The notes beneath the pieces are model-generated. The model made no database searches, had not been told where the DNA came from, and saw nothing but the letters and a program-made list of their open reading frames with translations. Shown here piece by piece: positions 28,173 to 36,711 of a stretch of 64,000 bases of DNA. Where the stretch lies: assembly GCF_000620085.1 (NCBI RefSeq), contig NZ_KK211069.1:45527-109526 (forward strand), given 5' to 3'. This DNA is from Marinobacterium jannaschii DSM 6295. Its GTDB lineage: Bacteria; Pseudomonadota; Gammaproteobacteria; Pseudomonadales; Balneatricaceae. Position 1 is the first letter of the stretch. Every line of letters begins with the position of its first letter. The translations under genes and the position numbers were made by a program.

Positions 28173-28853
28173 TCAGATGGCAAGGTTGGCCTGCCAGCTG
28201 GTTTCGGTGACCGGAAACAGTCTTAGCAGCGCCTGCGGGGTGTGGATCAGTTCATCACTGTCGGTGCGTTGCAGCTGGTCCAGCGGGTCGTAACCCCAGC
28301 TAACCGCGACCGTATTCATGCCCTGTTGCTTTCCGGCATCTATATCGAGACGGTGATCGCCGATCATGCTGCAGTGATGGGCCGCAATCTGGTGTTGGTC
28401 GAGGATCTTTTTCAGGGTGAGGGCCTTACTGTGACCCGGTGTCTGGTCGTCGCTGCCATATATCGCCTGAAAGTAGGGCGCCAGATGGCTGTGGCGCAGC
28501 AGTATCTCAGCCTGCATCTGTGGTTTGCTGGTGGCAACCAACAGGCCGTAGCCACGCTGATTCAGCTGTTGCAGTGCTGCCTTGATATGGGGGTAGTGCT
28601 GATACTGGTAGATCCCCTTGCTCAGGTAGTAGTGACGAAAGCGGTTAATGGCGCTGTTAATCCGGGCCGGTTGCTCGGTTTGTAACAGCCTGGAAAAACT
28701 GTCCCGCAGGGAGGGGCCGATCAGCTGCTGCGCCGTGACCTCCCGGGCCAGCTGTGATAATCCCTGTTGTTGCAGGACATGGCGGACGCCACAGAGGATG
28801 CCCTCCTGAGTATTAAGCAGGGTTCCGTCGAGGTCGAATAACAGGTAACGCAT
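28173..28853 (-). CDS. HAD-family hydrolase, phosphoglycolate-phosphatase-like
   Basis: 226 residues with all HAD motifs: LLFDLDGTLLNT (nucleophile Asp), VATSKP (Ser/Thr motif II), Lys in SKALTLKKIL, and MIGDHRLDI (acidic motif). The alpha-helical cap and sequence resemble Gph/PGMB-type phosphatases. The substrate is undetermined; phosphoglycolate would suit the glyoxylate genes next door, but this type has many substrates. It lies downstream of pyk in the same direction, beyond pyk's terminator, so it is probably separate. Confidence 0.82.
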   Translation of the reverse strand: MRYLLFDLDGTLLNTQEGILCGVRHVLQQQGLSQLAREVTAQQLIGPSLRDSFSRLLQTEQPARINSAINRFRHYYLSKGIYQYQHYPHIKAALQQLNQRGYGLLVATSKPQMQAEILLRHSHLAPYFQAIYGSDDQTPGHSKALTLKKILDQHQIAAHHCSMIGDHRLDIDAGKQQGMNTVAVSWGYDPLDQLQRTDSDELIHTPQALLRLFPVTETSWQANLAI

Positions 28854-28892
28854 AGGAATAGTCCCGTGTCGCCATTGGAGTAAAATCGAAAT

Positions 28893-28919
28893 AAAAAAGG
28901 GGGAAGCAGAACTTCCCCC
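28893..28919 (-). terminator. intrinsic terminator of the gcl-pyk operon
   Basis: On the minus strand GGGGGAAG-TTCTG-CTTCCCCC is followed by a TTTTTT run. It is 120 bases after the pyk stop and closes the glyoxylate operon. Confidence 0.85.
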
Positions 28920-29038
28920 GGGCGCGGCATAGGATCGCGCCTAAAAGTGCCGGGTTGTACATGGGTGCTGCACGCACCGGCTTGCCAGTAAGAGGAAAAT
29001 GCGGCCCTGGCGGTCAGGGCCGGCTGTCAAAGCAATGC

Positions 29039-30469
29039 TCAGGCGGTCTTGCCGCTTTCGTAGGTTTCTACACGCAGCATATTGGTCGAGCCGGGACGGC
29101 CGAACGGTGCGCCGGCAGTGATCACCAGCATGTCGCCATCGTCGGCCATCTCGCGTTGTTCCACCGCTTCAAAGGCAGCTTCTACGATGTGTTCGCAGTC
29201 CGAGAAGCTTTCATCGACCAGTGACTGGATACCCCAGACCACGGTGAGGCGTCGTGCTGTGGTCAGGCTCGGCGTCAGGCTGAGGATCGGTGCCTTAGGC
29301 CGCTCGCGTGCAGCTCGCAGGCTGGTGGTACCGGACTGGGTATAGTTCACCAGTGCCGCAACCGGCAGAATCCGGCTGATACGGCGGATTGCACAGCTGA
29401 TCGCATCGGATACGGTCGCGTCCGGGAAGGGGCGGTTTATATCCAGTCGCGCCAGGTAGTTGGGGTCAGACTCGACCTCATGGATGATCTTACGCATCAT
29501 GCTGACCGCTTCGATCGGGTAGTCCCCGGAAGCGGTTTCAGCCGATAACATCACGGCGTCAGCGCCTTCATACACCGCATTGGCAACATCGGTTACCTCG
29601 GCACGGGTCGGTGCCGGTGAGTTACGCATCGACTCCAGCATCTGGGTGGCGACCACAACCGGCTTACCCTGCTGGCGGCAGCTTTCAACAATGCGTTTCT
29701 GGATTGCCGGGATGGTCTCGGCAGGCAGTTCTACGCCGAGGTCGCCACGGGCAACCATGATGGCATCAGCCTGGGAAACGATCTCATCGAGGTATTCCAC
29801 GGCGCTGGGTTTCTCGACCTTGGCCATCAGGAAAGCGCGACCCTGAATGATCGCCTTGGCCTCGGCAATATCCTCCGGTTTTTGTACGAAGGAGAGGGCG
29901 ACCCAGTCGACGCCGATTTCAAGGCCGAACTGCAGGTCGCGATGATCCTTTTCCGTCAGGGGGCTCAGCTCCAGCACCGCTTCGGGTACGTTGACGCCTT
30001 TGCGATCGGACAGCTCGCCGCCCACCAGAACTTCGGTGTCGACACCTTCAGCATCAGCTGCGGTTACGTTCAGCCGCAGCTTACCGTCGTCCAGCAACAG
30101 GTTCATGCCCGGTTTCAGTGCTTCGATAATCTCGGGGTGGGGCAGGCTGGCGCGTGTCGTATCGCCGGGGGCGTTGTCCAGGTCGAGCCGGAATGCCTGG
30201 CCTTTCTGCAGGATAACCGCACCATCGGCGAATTTACCGACACGCAGCTTCGGACCCTGAAGATCCATCAGGATGCCGATCGGTGTGCCCATCTCCTGTT
30301 CCACCGCACGAATCCACTGCAGGCGCTCGGCGTGATCAGCGTGCTCACCGTGACTGAAATTGAGGCGGAATACATTGGCACCGTTCTCTACCAGGCGGCG
30401 GATATCGGCTTTGTCTTTAATAGCAGGGCCCAGTGTGGCAACTATTTTTACTTTCTTATTCTGAATCAT
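29039..30469 (-). CDS. pyk: pyruvate kinase
   Basis: 476 residues from ATG 30469 (MIQNKKVKIVATLGPA); the open frame upstream is an out-of-family extension read inside ttuD. Family motifs are clear: NFSHGEHADH, MDLQGPKLRVG, the active-site MVARGDLGVELP and ATQMLESM with the substrate Lys/Mg region (AKVEKPSAVEYL). It makes pyruvate and ATP from phosphoenolpyruvate. The start lies inside the end of ttuD (14-base overlap). In P. putida the gcl operon also ends ttuD-pykF, so this isozyme is dedicated to carbon arriving from glyoxylate via glycerate. Confidence 0.95.
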   Translation of the reverse strand: MIQNKKVKIVATLGPAIKDKADIRRLVENGANVFRLNFSHGEHADHAERLQWIRAVEQEMGTPIGILMDLQGPKLRVGKFADGAVILQKGQAFRLDLDNAPGDTTRASLPHPEIIEALKPGMNLLLDDGKLRLNVTAADAEGVDTEVLVGGELSDRKGVNVPEAVLELSPLTEKDHRDLQFGLEIGVDWVALSFVQKPEDIAEAKAIIQGRAFLMAKVEKPSAVEYLDEIVSQADAIMVARGDLGVELPAETIPAIQKRIVESCRQQGKPVVVATQMLESMRNSPAPTRAEVTDVANAVYEGADAVMLSAETASGDYPIEAVSMMRKIIHEVESDPNYLARLDINRPFPDATVSDAISCAIRRISRILPVAALVNYTQSGTTSLRAARERPKAPILSLTPSLTTARRLTVVWGIQSLVDESFSDCEHIVEAAFEAVEQREMADDGDMLVITAGAPFGRPGSTNMLRVETYESGKTA

Positions 30470-31739
30470 TTGCTGGGTCTCCCAGAATGAGGATGGCGCG
30501 GAAGTCATTAACGTTGGTGCGGGTCGGGCCGGTGAACAGTAACTGCTCCAGGGCTTCGAAGTAGCCGTAGCCATCGTTGTTATCAAGCATATCGGTGGCG
30601 CTGATTCCCTGTGCCAGTGCATCGTTGTAGCTGTCGGGTGTCATGATGGCGCCGGCGTTGTCCTCGGAACCATCGATACCATCGGTATCGGCGGCGATTG
30701 CCCAGACACCGGCCTGACCTTTCAGGCTTTCTGTCAGGCTGAGCAGAAATTCTGCATTGCGGCCGCCGCGGCCGTTGCCTTTCACGGTCACCGTGGTTTC
30801 ACCGCCGGAGATGATGACGCAGGGCGGCTGAATCGGCTGACCGTGTTTAATGATCTGTTGTGTGATGCCCGCATGTACCTTGGCGACTTCGCGGGATTCG
30901 CCCTCCAGATCGCCCAGCACCAGCGCAGGGATGCCGTCTGCTTCACACTTATCCAGTGTGGCCTGCAGCGCGTGCTGCGGGGTGGCGATCAGGGCAAAGT
31001 GACTGTTCTGCAGGCAGGGATCTCCCGCCTTCACGGTCTCGGACGCCGGATCATTCAGCCATGCCTGGATATGCGCCGGGGTATCGATTTCGTAGCGCTG
31101 CAGAATCGCCAGCGCCTCAGCCGAGGTGGTGGGATCGGCGACGCTCGGGCCGGAGGCGATTACGGTGGCTTCATCACCCGGTACATCGGATATCGCGTAG
31201 GTGTACAGCGTGGCCGGATAGCAGGCTTTTGCCAGGCGTCCGCCCTTGATGGCGGAGAGGTGCTTGCGGACGCAGTTCATTTCGCTGATGGATGCGCCTG
31301 ATCTCAGCAGCGCCTTATTCAGCTGCTGCTTATCCTGCAGGCTGATACCCGGTGCCGGCAATGACAGCAGGGCGGAACCACCGCCTGAGAGCAGGAAGAT
31401 TACCGTATCATCCGCCGTGAGATTTTCGACCATCGCCATCACCCTGTTTGCTACGGCGAGACCGGCGTCGTCCGGCACCGGATGGGCTGCTTCGACGACT
31501 TCGATTTTTTCACAATCTGCATTGTGGCCGTAGCGGGTGACGACCAGTCCGCTGATTTCACCCTGCCAGGTCTGTTCCAGTGCCTGTGCCATGGATGCAG
31601 CTGCCTTGCCAGCGCCGATGACCACCGCTCTGCCGGATTTGTCCGCGGGGAGATGGGGCGCCAATGCCTGCCGGGGATGGGCGACATTCACCGCCGTATC
31701 GAACAGGTCGGTCAGAAAGGTTTGGGGGTCAGTCATCAT
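30456..31739 (-). CDS. ttuD: glycerate 2-kinase (TtuD/GckA, MOFRL family)
   Basis: 427 residues of the DUF4147/MOFRL glycerate kinase family: AVVIGAGKAAASMAQALE near residue 38, LLSGGGSALLSLP near 115, and the C-terminal GRGGRNAEFLLSL stretch with TDGIDGSEDNAGA. It phosphorylates D-glycerate at C2 to give 2-phosphoglycerate; older literature calls this type hydroxypyruvate reductase TtuD. It follows glxR and precedes pyk, matching the pathway order. Start codons are two adjacent ATGs (31739, 31736). Confidence 0.92.
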   Translation of the reverse strand: MMTDPQTFLTDLFDTAVNVAHPRQALAPHLPADKSGRAVVIGAGKAAASMAQALEQTWQGEISGLVVTRYGHNADCEKIEVVEAAHPVPDDAGLAVANRVMAMVENLTADDTVIFLLSGGGSALLSLPAPGISLQDKQQLNKALLRSGASISEMNCVRKHLSAIKGGRLAKACYPATLYTYAISDVPGDEATVIASGPSVADPTTSAEALAILQRYEIDTPAHIQAWLNDPASETVKAGDPCLQNSHFALIATPQHALQATLDKCEADGIPALVLGDLEGESREVAKVHAGITQQIIKHGQPIQPPCVIISGGETTVTVKGNGRGGRNAEFLLSLTESLKGQAGVWAIAADTDGIDGSEDNAGAIMTPDSYNDALAQGISATDMLDNNDGYGYFEALEQLLFTGPTRTNVNDFRAILILGDPANDSE

Positions 31740-31780
31740 CGGGTTTCTCCTGAATCGAGCGGAATAACGGGCGTGAAGCG

Positions 31781-31800
31781 GGAAGCCTTGCGGCCTCCCT
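31781..31800 (-). repeat. intercistronic hairpin between glxR and ttuD
   Basis: GGGAAGCC-TTGC-GGCCTCCC, 7/8 arms, no T-run, between two genes of the operon. Such structures can stabilise upstream mRNA; here that is only suggested. Confidence 0.35.
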
Positions 31801-31822
31801 GGGTGTGGCGTTTTCTTAACGA

Positions 31823-32710
31823 TTAGTCGCGAATTGAGTGGTTCGCCATGTGTTCCAGCGCCTTAATCAGGGCGGAGTGGTCCCAGTTGGAGCCACCCAG
31901 CGCGGCGCAGCTGTTAAACAGCTCCTGAGCGGTGGAGGTGTTTGGCAGGCCGATCTGCATTTCGCGGGCACCGCTGAGGGCCAGGTTAAGGTCTTTCTGG
32001 TGCAGCGAGATACGGAAGCCCGGATCAAAAGTACCCTTAACCATGCGCTCGCCGTGTACTTCCAGAATCTTGGAGGAGGCAAAGCCGCCCATCAGTGCTT
32101 CACGTACCTTGGCCGGATCAGCACCCGCCTTGGATGCGAACAGCAGGGCTTCAGCCACTGCCTGAATGTTCAGCGCTACGATAATCTGGTTGGCAACCTT
32201 GGTGGTCTGACCATCGCCGTTACCACCCACCAGAGTGATGTTTTTACCCATCGCTTCGAACAGTGGCTTGGCGCGCTCGAAGGCTGCATCGCTACCGCCG
32301 ACCATGATGGTCAGGCTGGCGGCAATCGCACCGACTTCACCGCCGGATACCGGGGCATCCAGATACTCAGCGCCAGTGGCGTTGATACGCTCGGCGAAAG
32401 ATTTTGTTGCCAGCGGGGCGATGGAGCTCATATCGATGATCACCTTGCCCGCGCCGGCCGCTTCTGCAACGCCGTTTTCGCGGAACAGAACATCTTCAAC
32501 CTGAGGGGTGTCCGGCACCATGATGATGATGAACTCTGCTTCCTGGGTAACCTCTTTAGGGTTCGCCAGCGCGATCCCCTTGTCACCGACCAGGTCGGCC
32601 GGAGCCTTGTCGAAGTGTTCGCTGAAAAACAGTGTGTGGCCTGCATCCTGCAGGTTTTTTGCCATGGGCTTACCCATGATGCCGGTGCCGATAAATCCAA
32701 TCTTAGCCAT
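31823..32710 (-). CDS. glxR: 2-hydroxy-3-oxopropionate reductase (tartronate semialdehyde reductase)
   Basis: 295 residues of the beta-hydroxyacid dehydrogenase family: KIGFIGTGIMGKPMAKNL (NAD binding), DAPVSGGEVGA (substrate loop), and GGNGDGQTTKVANQI with the catalytic Lys. It reduces tartronate semialdehyde to D-glycerate. Position between hyi and ttuD agrees with GlxR of the glyoxylate pathway. Confidence 0.94.
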   Translation of the reverse strand: MAKIGFIGTGIMGKPMAKNLQDAGHTLFFSEHFDKAPADLVGDKGIALANPKEVTQEAEFIIIMVPDTPQVEDVLFRENGVAEAAGAGKVIIDMSSIAPLATKSFAERINATGAEYLDAPVSGGEVGAIAASLTIMVGGSDAAFERAKPLFEAMGKNITLVGGNGDGQTTKVANQIIVALNIQAVAEALLFASKAGADPAKVREALMGGFASSKILEVHGERMVKGTFDPGFRISLHQKDLNLALSGAREMQIGLPNTSTAQELFNSCAALGGSNWDHSALIKALEHMANHSIRD

Positions 32711-32750
32711 TGTTATTCTCCGGATTGTTAGCTTTTAATCGCTTACTGGT

Positions 32751-33533
32751 TTAAATCTGATTGTGGGTCTTCAGCCAGCCGAGGCCCGCTTCGGTGGTGG
32801 TGGTCGGTTTGTATTCGCAACCGATCCAGCCGTCGTAACCCTGCTGGTCGATAAAATCGAACAGGAAGTGGTAGTTGATCTCGCCGGTGCCGGGTTCATG
32901 GCGTCCCGGGTTATCCGCCAGCTGGATATGGTTGATGACACCCAGGTTGGCTTCGATCGTTGGGGCAAGGTCACCTTCCATAATCTGCATATGGTAGATG
33001 TCGTACTGCAGGTAGAGATTGTCGCTGCCTGCCGCTTCACGAATGGCCACGGCCTGGGCGGTGTTATTGAGGAAGAAGCCCGGAATATCGCGGGTGTTGA
33101 TCGCTTCCATCACCAAACGGATACCGGCGGCGGCCAGCTTGTCAGCGGCGTAGCGGATATTGCTGATAAAGGTGGCTTCTGCCGCTTCAGGTGTCACCTC
33201 GGCAGGTACGATACCGGCGAGACAGTTGATCTGCTGATTGCCGAGGATCGCCGCATATTCCAGCGCTTTATCGACACCCTGACGAAACTCGTCAACCCGG
33301 TCCGGGTGACAGGCGATGCCGCGTTCTCCGCCGGCCCAGTCGCCTGCCGGCAGGTTGAACAGCACCTGTTCCAGCGCGTTGTCGTCCAGTTTTTCTTTGA
33401 TCAGCGAGGCATCAAAGTCGTAGGGAAACAGGTACTCAACTCCTTTAAACCCTGCGTTTGCAGCTGCTTCGAAGCGATCGATAAAATCGACTTCGGTAAA
33501 CAGCATCGACAGATTGGCTGCTAAACGTGGCAT
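32751..33533 (-). CDS. hyi: hydroxypyruvate isomerase
   Basis: 260 residues with the xylose-isomerase-like TIM barrel: MPRLAANLSMLFTEVDF at the N-terminus and the metal-ligand strands LVMEAINTRDIPGFF (Glu), YLQYDIYHMQIMEGD (Asp, His), HIQLADNPGRHEPGTGE. It interconverts hydroxypyruvate and tartronate semialdehyde. It is the second gene of the operon, 69 bases after gcl with a strong hairpin in the gap. Confidence 0.94.
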   Translation of the reverse strand: MPRLAANLSMLFTEVDFIDRFEAAANAGFKGVEYLFPYDFDASLIKEKLDDNALEQVLFNLPAGDWAGGERGIACHPDRVDEFRQGVDKALEYAAILGNQQINCLAGIVPAEVTPEAAEATFISNIRYAADKLAAAGIRLVMEAINTRDIPGFFLNNTAQAVAIREAAGSDNLYLQYDIYHMQIMEGDLAPTIEANLGVINHIQLADNPGRHEPGTGEINYHFLFDFIDQQGYDGWIGCEYKPTTTTEAGLGWLKTHNQI

Positions 33534-33550
33534 AAATGCTCCTTGGTTAG

Positions 33551-33583
33551 GGCTGGCCGCCGGTTAAAACCGGGCAGCCAGCT
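33551..33583 (-). repeat. intercistronic hairpin between gcl and hyi
   Basis: Arms GGCTGGC-CGCCGG and CCGGGCA-GCCAGC around TTAAAA in the 69-base gap; stable, with no T-run. It may protect or balance the gcl message. Confidence 0.4.
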
Positions 33584-33602
33584 GGGATATGTCTATTTCA
33601 GA

Positions 33603-35378
33603 TCAGTCGAGCAGAGAGATCGCGGTCGGTGCATCGGCCGCGTTTTCTGCCAGATCTTCAAATTCATTGATGTTGTTGATCTCAACACCCATGGAGATGT
33701 TGGTTACACGCTCCAGCAGGATCTCTACGATGACCGGTACCTGATGCTCGGCCATCAGTGCCTTGGCCTGAGCCAGTGCGGCACTGATCTCTTCCGGATC
33801 GCGTACACGGATCGCCTTACAGCCCAGGCCTTCCGCTACCGCAACGTGGTCGACACCGTAGCTGCCGAGTTCCGGTGCATTGACGTTCTCGAATGACAGC
33901 TGTACGCAGTAATCCATGTCGAATCCACGCTGCGCCTGACGGATCAGACCCAGGTAAGAGTTGTTTACTACCACGTGGATATACGGCAGCTTGAACTGCG
34001 CCCCGACCGCCAGCTCCTCGATCATGAACTGGAAGTCGTAGTCACCGGAGAGGGCAACAACGTTGCGTTCAGGATCGGCCTTGGCGACACCCAGCGCCGC
34101 CGGCACAGTCCAACCCAGGGGACCCGCCTGGCCACAGTTGATCCAGTGGCGTGGCTTGTAGACGTGCAGGAACTGCGCAGCCGCGATCTGGGACAGGCCG
34201 ATAGTGCTGACATAGCAGGTGTCTTTGCCAAAGGCTTCGTTCATCTCTTCATAAACGCGCTGTGGCTTGATCGGCGTTTCGGTGAAGTGGGTCTTACGCT
34301 GCAGGGTGCGCTTACGCTCCTGACATTCGGACAGCCACTTGCTGCGGTCTTTCAGCTTGCCGGCTTCGCGCCATTCACGTGCCACTTCGATAAACACTTC
34401 AAGCGCCGCTCCGGCGTCCGATACGATGCCGTAGTCCGGCATAAATACGCGGCCGATCTGGGTTGGCTCGATATCAACGTGAACGAACTTGCGGCCTTCG
34501 GTGTAGACATCGACACCACCAGTGTGACGGTTGGCCCAGCGGTTACCCACGCCCAGTACAAAGTCGGAGGCCAGCAGGGTGGCGTTACCGTAGCGGTGAG
34601 AGGTCTGCAGACCTACCATGCCGACCATCTGTGGGTGATCGTCCGGAATCGTGCCCCAGCCCATCAGGGTCGGGATAACCGGCAGGCCGGTGATCTCGGC
34701 AAATTCCACCAGTTTGTCGCTGGCATCGGCGTTGATAATACCGCCACCGGCAACCAGCAGCGGGTTCTCTGCTTCATTCAGCATGCTCAGTGCTTTCTCA
34801 ACCTGGCTGCGGGTTGCAGCAGGCTTGTGCACTTCCATCGGCTCGTAGGCGTCGATATCAAACTCGATTTCGGCCATCTGCACGTCAAATGGCAGATCCA
34901 GCAGTACCGGTCCCGGGCGGCCGGAACGCATGATGTGGAATGCTTTCTGGAATGCGTACGGAATCTGCGCAGGCTCCAGTACAGTGGTGCACCACTTGGT
35001 GACCGGCTCGGCGATTTTGGAGATCTCTACCGCCTGGAAGTCTTCTTTGTGCAGGCGGGCTGTCGGGGCCTGGCCGGTAATGCAAAGAATCGGAATTGAG
35101 TCCGCAGATGCGGAGTAGAGGCCTGTAACCATATCAGTACCCGCAGGGCCGGATGTACCGATACAGACACCGATGTTGCCTGGATTGGTCCGGGTATAGC
35201 CCTCGGCCATATGAGAAGCCCCCTCCACATGGCGCGCGAGTACGTGATCAATCCCACCATGTTTCTTTAATGCAGCATACATAGGGTTGATAGCAGCGCC
35301 CGGTATACCGAATGCGGTATCGATACCTTCGCGTGCCATTACCAGCACTGCTGCCTCTATCGCTTTCATTCTGGCCAT
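33603..35378 (-). CDS. gcl: glyoxylate carboligase (tartronate semialdehyde synthase)
   Basis: 591 residues, as in E. coli Gcl, from ATG 35378 ([18 protein letters not shown]) behind GGTGGAAGAG. It is a thiamine diphosphate enzyme of the acetolactate-synthase family. Near the C-terminal third the ThDP motif [12 protein letters not shown] is visible. The position of the catalytic Glu found in related enzymes ([15 protein letters not shown]) lacks that Glu; Gcl is known to have a Val there, and this protein reads IPGAAIN, consistent with Gcl. It joins two glyoxylate to tartronate semialdehyde plus CO2. It is the first gene of the five-gene operon; a promoter with an overlapping operator lies just upstream. 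Confidence 0.96.
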   Translation of the reverse strand: MARMKAIEAAVLVMAREGIDTAFGIPGAAINPMYAALKKHGGIDHVLARHVEGASHMAEGYTRTNPGNIGVCIGTSGPAGTDMVTGLYSASADSIPILCITGQAPTARLHKEDFQAVEISKIAEPVTKWCTTVLEPAQIPYAFQKAFHIMRSGRPGPVLLDLPFDVQMAEIEFDIDAYEPMEVHKPAATRSQVEKALSMLNEAENPLLVAGGGIINADASDKLVEFAEITGLPVIPTLMGWGTIPDDHPQMVGMVGLQTSHRYGNATLLASDFVLGVGNRWANRHTGGVDVYTEGRKFVHVDIEPTQIGRVFMPDYGIVSDAGAALEVFIEVAREWREAGKLKDRSKWLSECQERKRTLQRKTHFTETPIKPQRVYEEMNEAFGKDTCYVSTIGLSQIAAAQFLHVYKPRHWINCGQAGPLGWTVPAALGVAKADPERNVVALSGDYDFQFMIEELAVGAQFKLPYIHVVVNNSYLGLIRQAQRGFDMDYCVQLSFENVNAPELGSYGVDHVAVAEGLGCKAIRVRDPEEISAALAQAKALMAEHQVPVIVEILLERVTNISMGVEINNINEFEDLAENAADAPTAISLLD

Positions 35379-35428
35379 TACTCTTCCACCTCGTTTTAAA
35401 ATAATTGTATACACGAATGTGTCCAATA

Positions 35429-35458
35429 ATTCTAAACACATGCTGACTTTTGGGTCAA
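35429..35458 (-). promoter_or_regulatory. sigma-70 promoter of the gcl operon
   Basis: On the minus strand TTGACC (35458-35453), 18 bases, TAGAAT (35434-35429), giving a predicted start near 35422 and a 44-base leader to gcl. The -35 box is inside the palindrome listed next, so a protein bound there would block RNA polymerase. Confidence 0.65.
35443..35458. promoter_or_regulatory. RutR-like operator (TGAC-N6-GTCA) on the gcl promoter
   Basis: CTGACTTTTGGGTCAA, palindrome TGAC-TTTTGG-GTCA at 35444-35457. The identical 16-mer occurs at 54056-54071. The known E. coli RutR consensus, TTGACCA-NN-TGGTCAA, has the same half-sites and spacing. The likely binder is the RutR-like protein encoded at 54601-55206. 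Confidence 0.6.
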
Positions 35459-36062
35459 GAAATGAGGTGTATCTTTAAATGCGGGTGTATTTCGAGAGAA
35501 AATCGCCTGCAAACATAGACTTAGGTCGTATTGTTGGGCTGCGTTATTTATATTGTGCCCAAAAAATAAAAAAAATGTACAACTTTAGTATGTATTTTTG
35601 TCATCCTATCGATTACAACTAGGACTGTCTGCAGAACATGTTTCCCAATATATGGATACATAAGTGATGTGGAAGTGCGTGCAATCCTGAACCGCTTCTA
35701 TCCCGAAGTAAAAGCGTGACCCGCACTCTGTGCGCAGGATGTATGTACAGGAACGGGCTGTGCGGGCTTCAGACCAGATCGATCAATAAAAGAATCTGGC
35801 GGAGCAGGCCGGTTCGTCGGACGGCGTTCCTCGGCTGGGCGTGGTTCGGAAAAAGTCCGGGGTGTGCGAGCCAAGGGATGCCGCCCCGGCACCTGATTGT
35901 TCAGCATAGAGGTTTGTCACCTGGGTGGCCGGCTGATGCAGGCGCAGATCTGTATCGGCTGGTGGGTGTTAACCGGATTCGCCAGATCGTTTATCCAGCG
36001 CAAGCGGGCCTTAGTCCGCCTGCGATAAAGGTTTCCTTATGTTTAAAAATGGAGATTGACCG
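35459..36062. other. non-coding region between gcl and the GlcG/HbpS-like gene
   Basis: About 600 bases. The plus-strand frame at 35716-36066 is rich in R, G, W and C, resembles nothing, and overlaps the next gene's start; I reject it. The first part (35460-35640) is AT-rich and promoter-like. The second half is GC-rich with several imperfect dyads, for example GCGCAAGCGG and CCGCCTGCG around 35998-36024 just before the next gene, so a structured leader is possible. No known riboswitch is recognised. Confidence 0.4.
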
Positions 36063-36494
36063 ATGACCGTTCTGAATCTGAACACTTCGAATGAAATTGC
36101 AAAAAACGCCTTTCAGCATGCCACTGAGGTAGGGGCAGCACCGTTAACCGTGGCGGTGCTGGATCAGGGAGGCAAACTGATCGCGCTGCAACGCCAGGAT
36201 GGTTCCAGCATGCTGCGTCCGGATGTCGCGATCGGTAAGGCATGGGGCGCACTGGCTCTGGGCAAGTCGTCACGGGAGATCGGACTGGATGCTGAAAACC
36301 GACCGGCATTCATCTCTGCACTGAATACGCTGGCGCAGGGAAATCTGGTACCGGTCCCAGGCGGGGTGCTGGTGATGTCCGAAGCCGGTGGCGAAGTGCT
36401 GGGCGCGGTAGGCATCAGCGGGGATACCTCTGATATCGATGAGCTGTGCGCCATTGAAGGTATCCGTGCTGCCGGACTGCGCTGCAACGCCTGA
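36063..36494 (+). CDS. GlcG/HbpS-like (DUF336) protein
   Basis: 143 residues of the GlcG/HbpS/PduO-C family: APLTVAVLDQGGKLIALQRQDG, the KAWGALALGKSS helix, and the GGVLVMSEAGGEVLGAVGISG core. HbpS binds haem; GlcG is encoded with glycolate oxidase genes but its role is unclear. Proteins of this type often sit beside glycolate and gcl genes, as here, though this one is on the opposite strand with its own leader. Start ATG 36063 follows GGAGATTG. Confidence 0.85.
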   Translation: MTVLNLNTSNEIAKNAFQHATEVGAAPLTVAVLDQGGKLIALQRQDGSSMLRPDVAIGKAWGALALGKSSREIGLDAENRPAFISALNTLAQGNLVPVPGGVLVMSEAGGEVLGAVGISGDTSDIDELCAIEGIRAAGLRCNA

Positions 36495-36503
36495 TAGTCA
36501 GGC

Positions 36504-36533
36504 CCCACGGCCCGGTATTTCTCCGGGTCGTGG
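36504..36533 (+). terminator. strong hairpin after the GlcG/HbpS-like gene
   Basis: CCCACGGCCCGG-TATTTCT-CCGGGTCGTGGG, with one mismatch or bulge, starting 10 bases after the stop. No T-run follows, so termination would need help; it may instead stabilise the message. Confidence 0.45.
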
Positions 36534-36711
36534 GAAAGAAGGATTGCTACAACAATAAAAATACCGATCGTTTTCCGGTTGTCAGGTGGCGTCGACCCTT
36601 GCTCAGCACGCGCGTAAAGCAAGGCGGCCGGTGGTGCAAAGCTCAGGGCAGGGATGGGCCGGAAGCGATCTCGAGGGTCCGATCCCGAGGGGCCCAGTAC
36701 CGGAGATAACT

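Noticed and set aside
35716-36066. 116-codon plus-strand frame
   Set aside because: Composition is unlike protein (many R, G, W, C), no family, and it overlaps the real start of the GlcG/HbpS-like gene.
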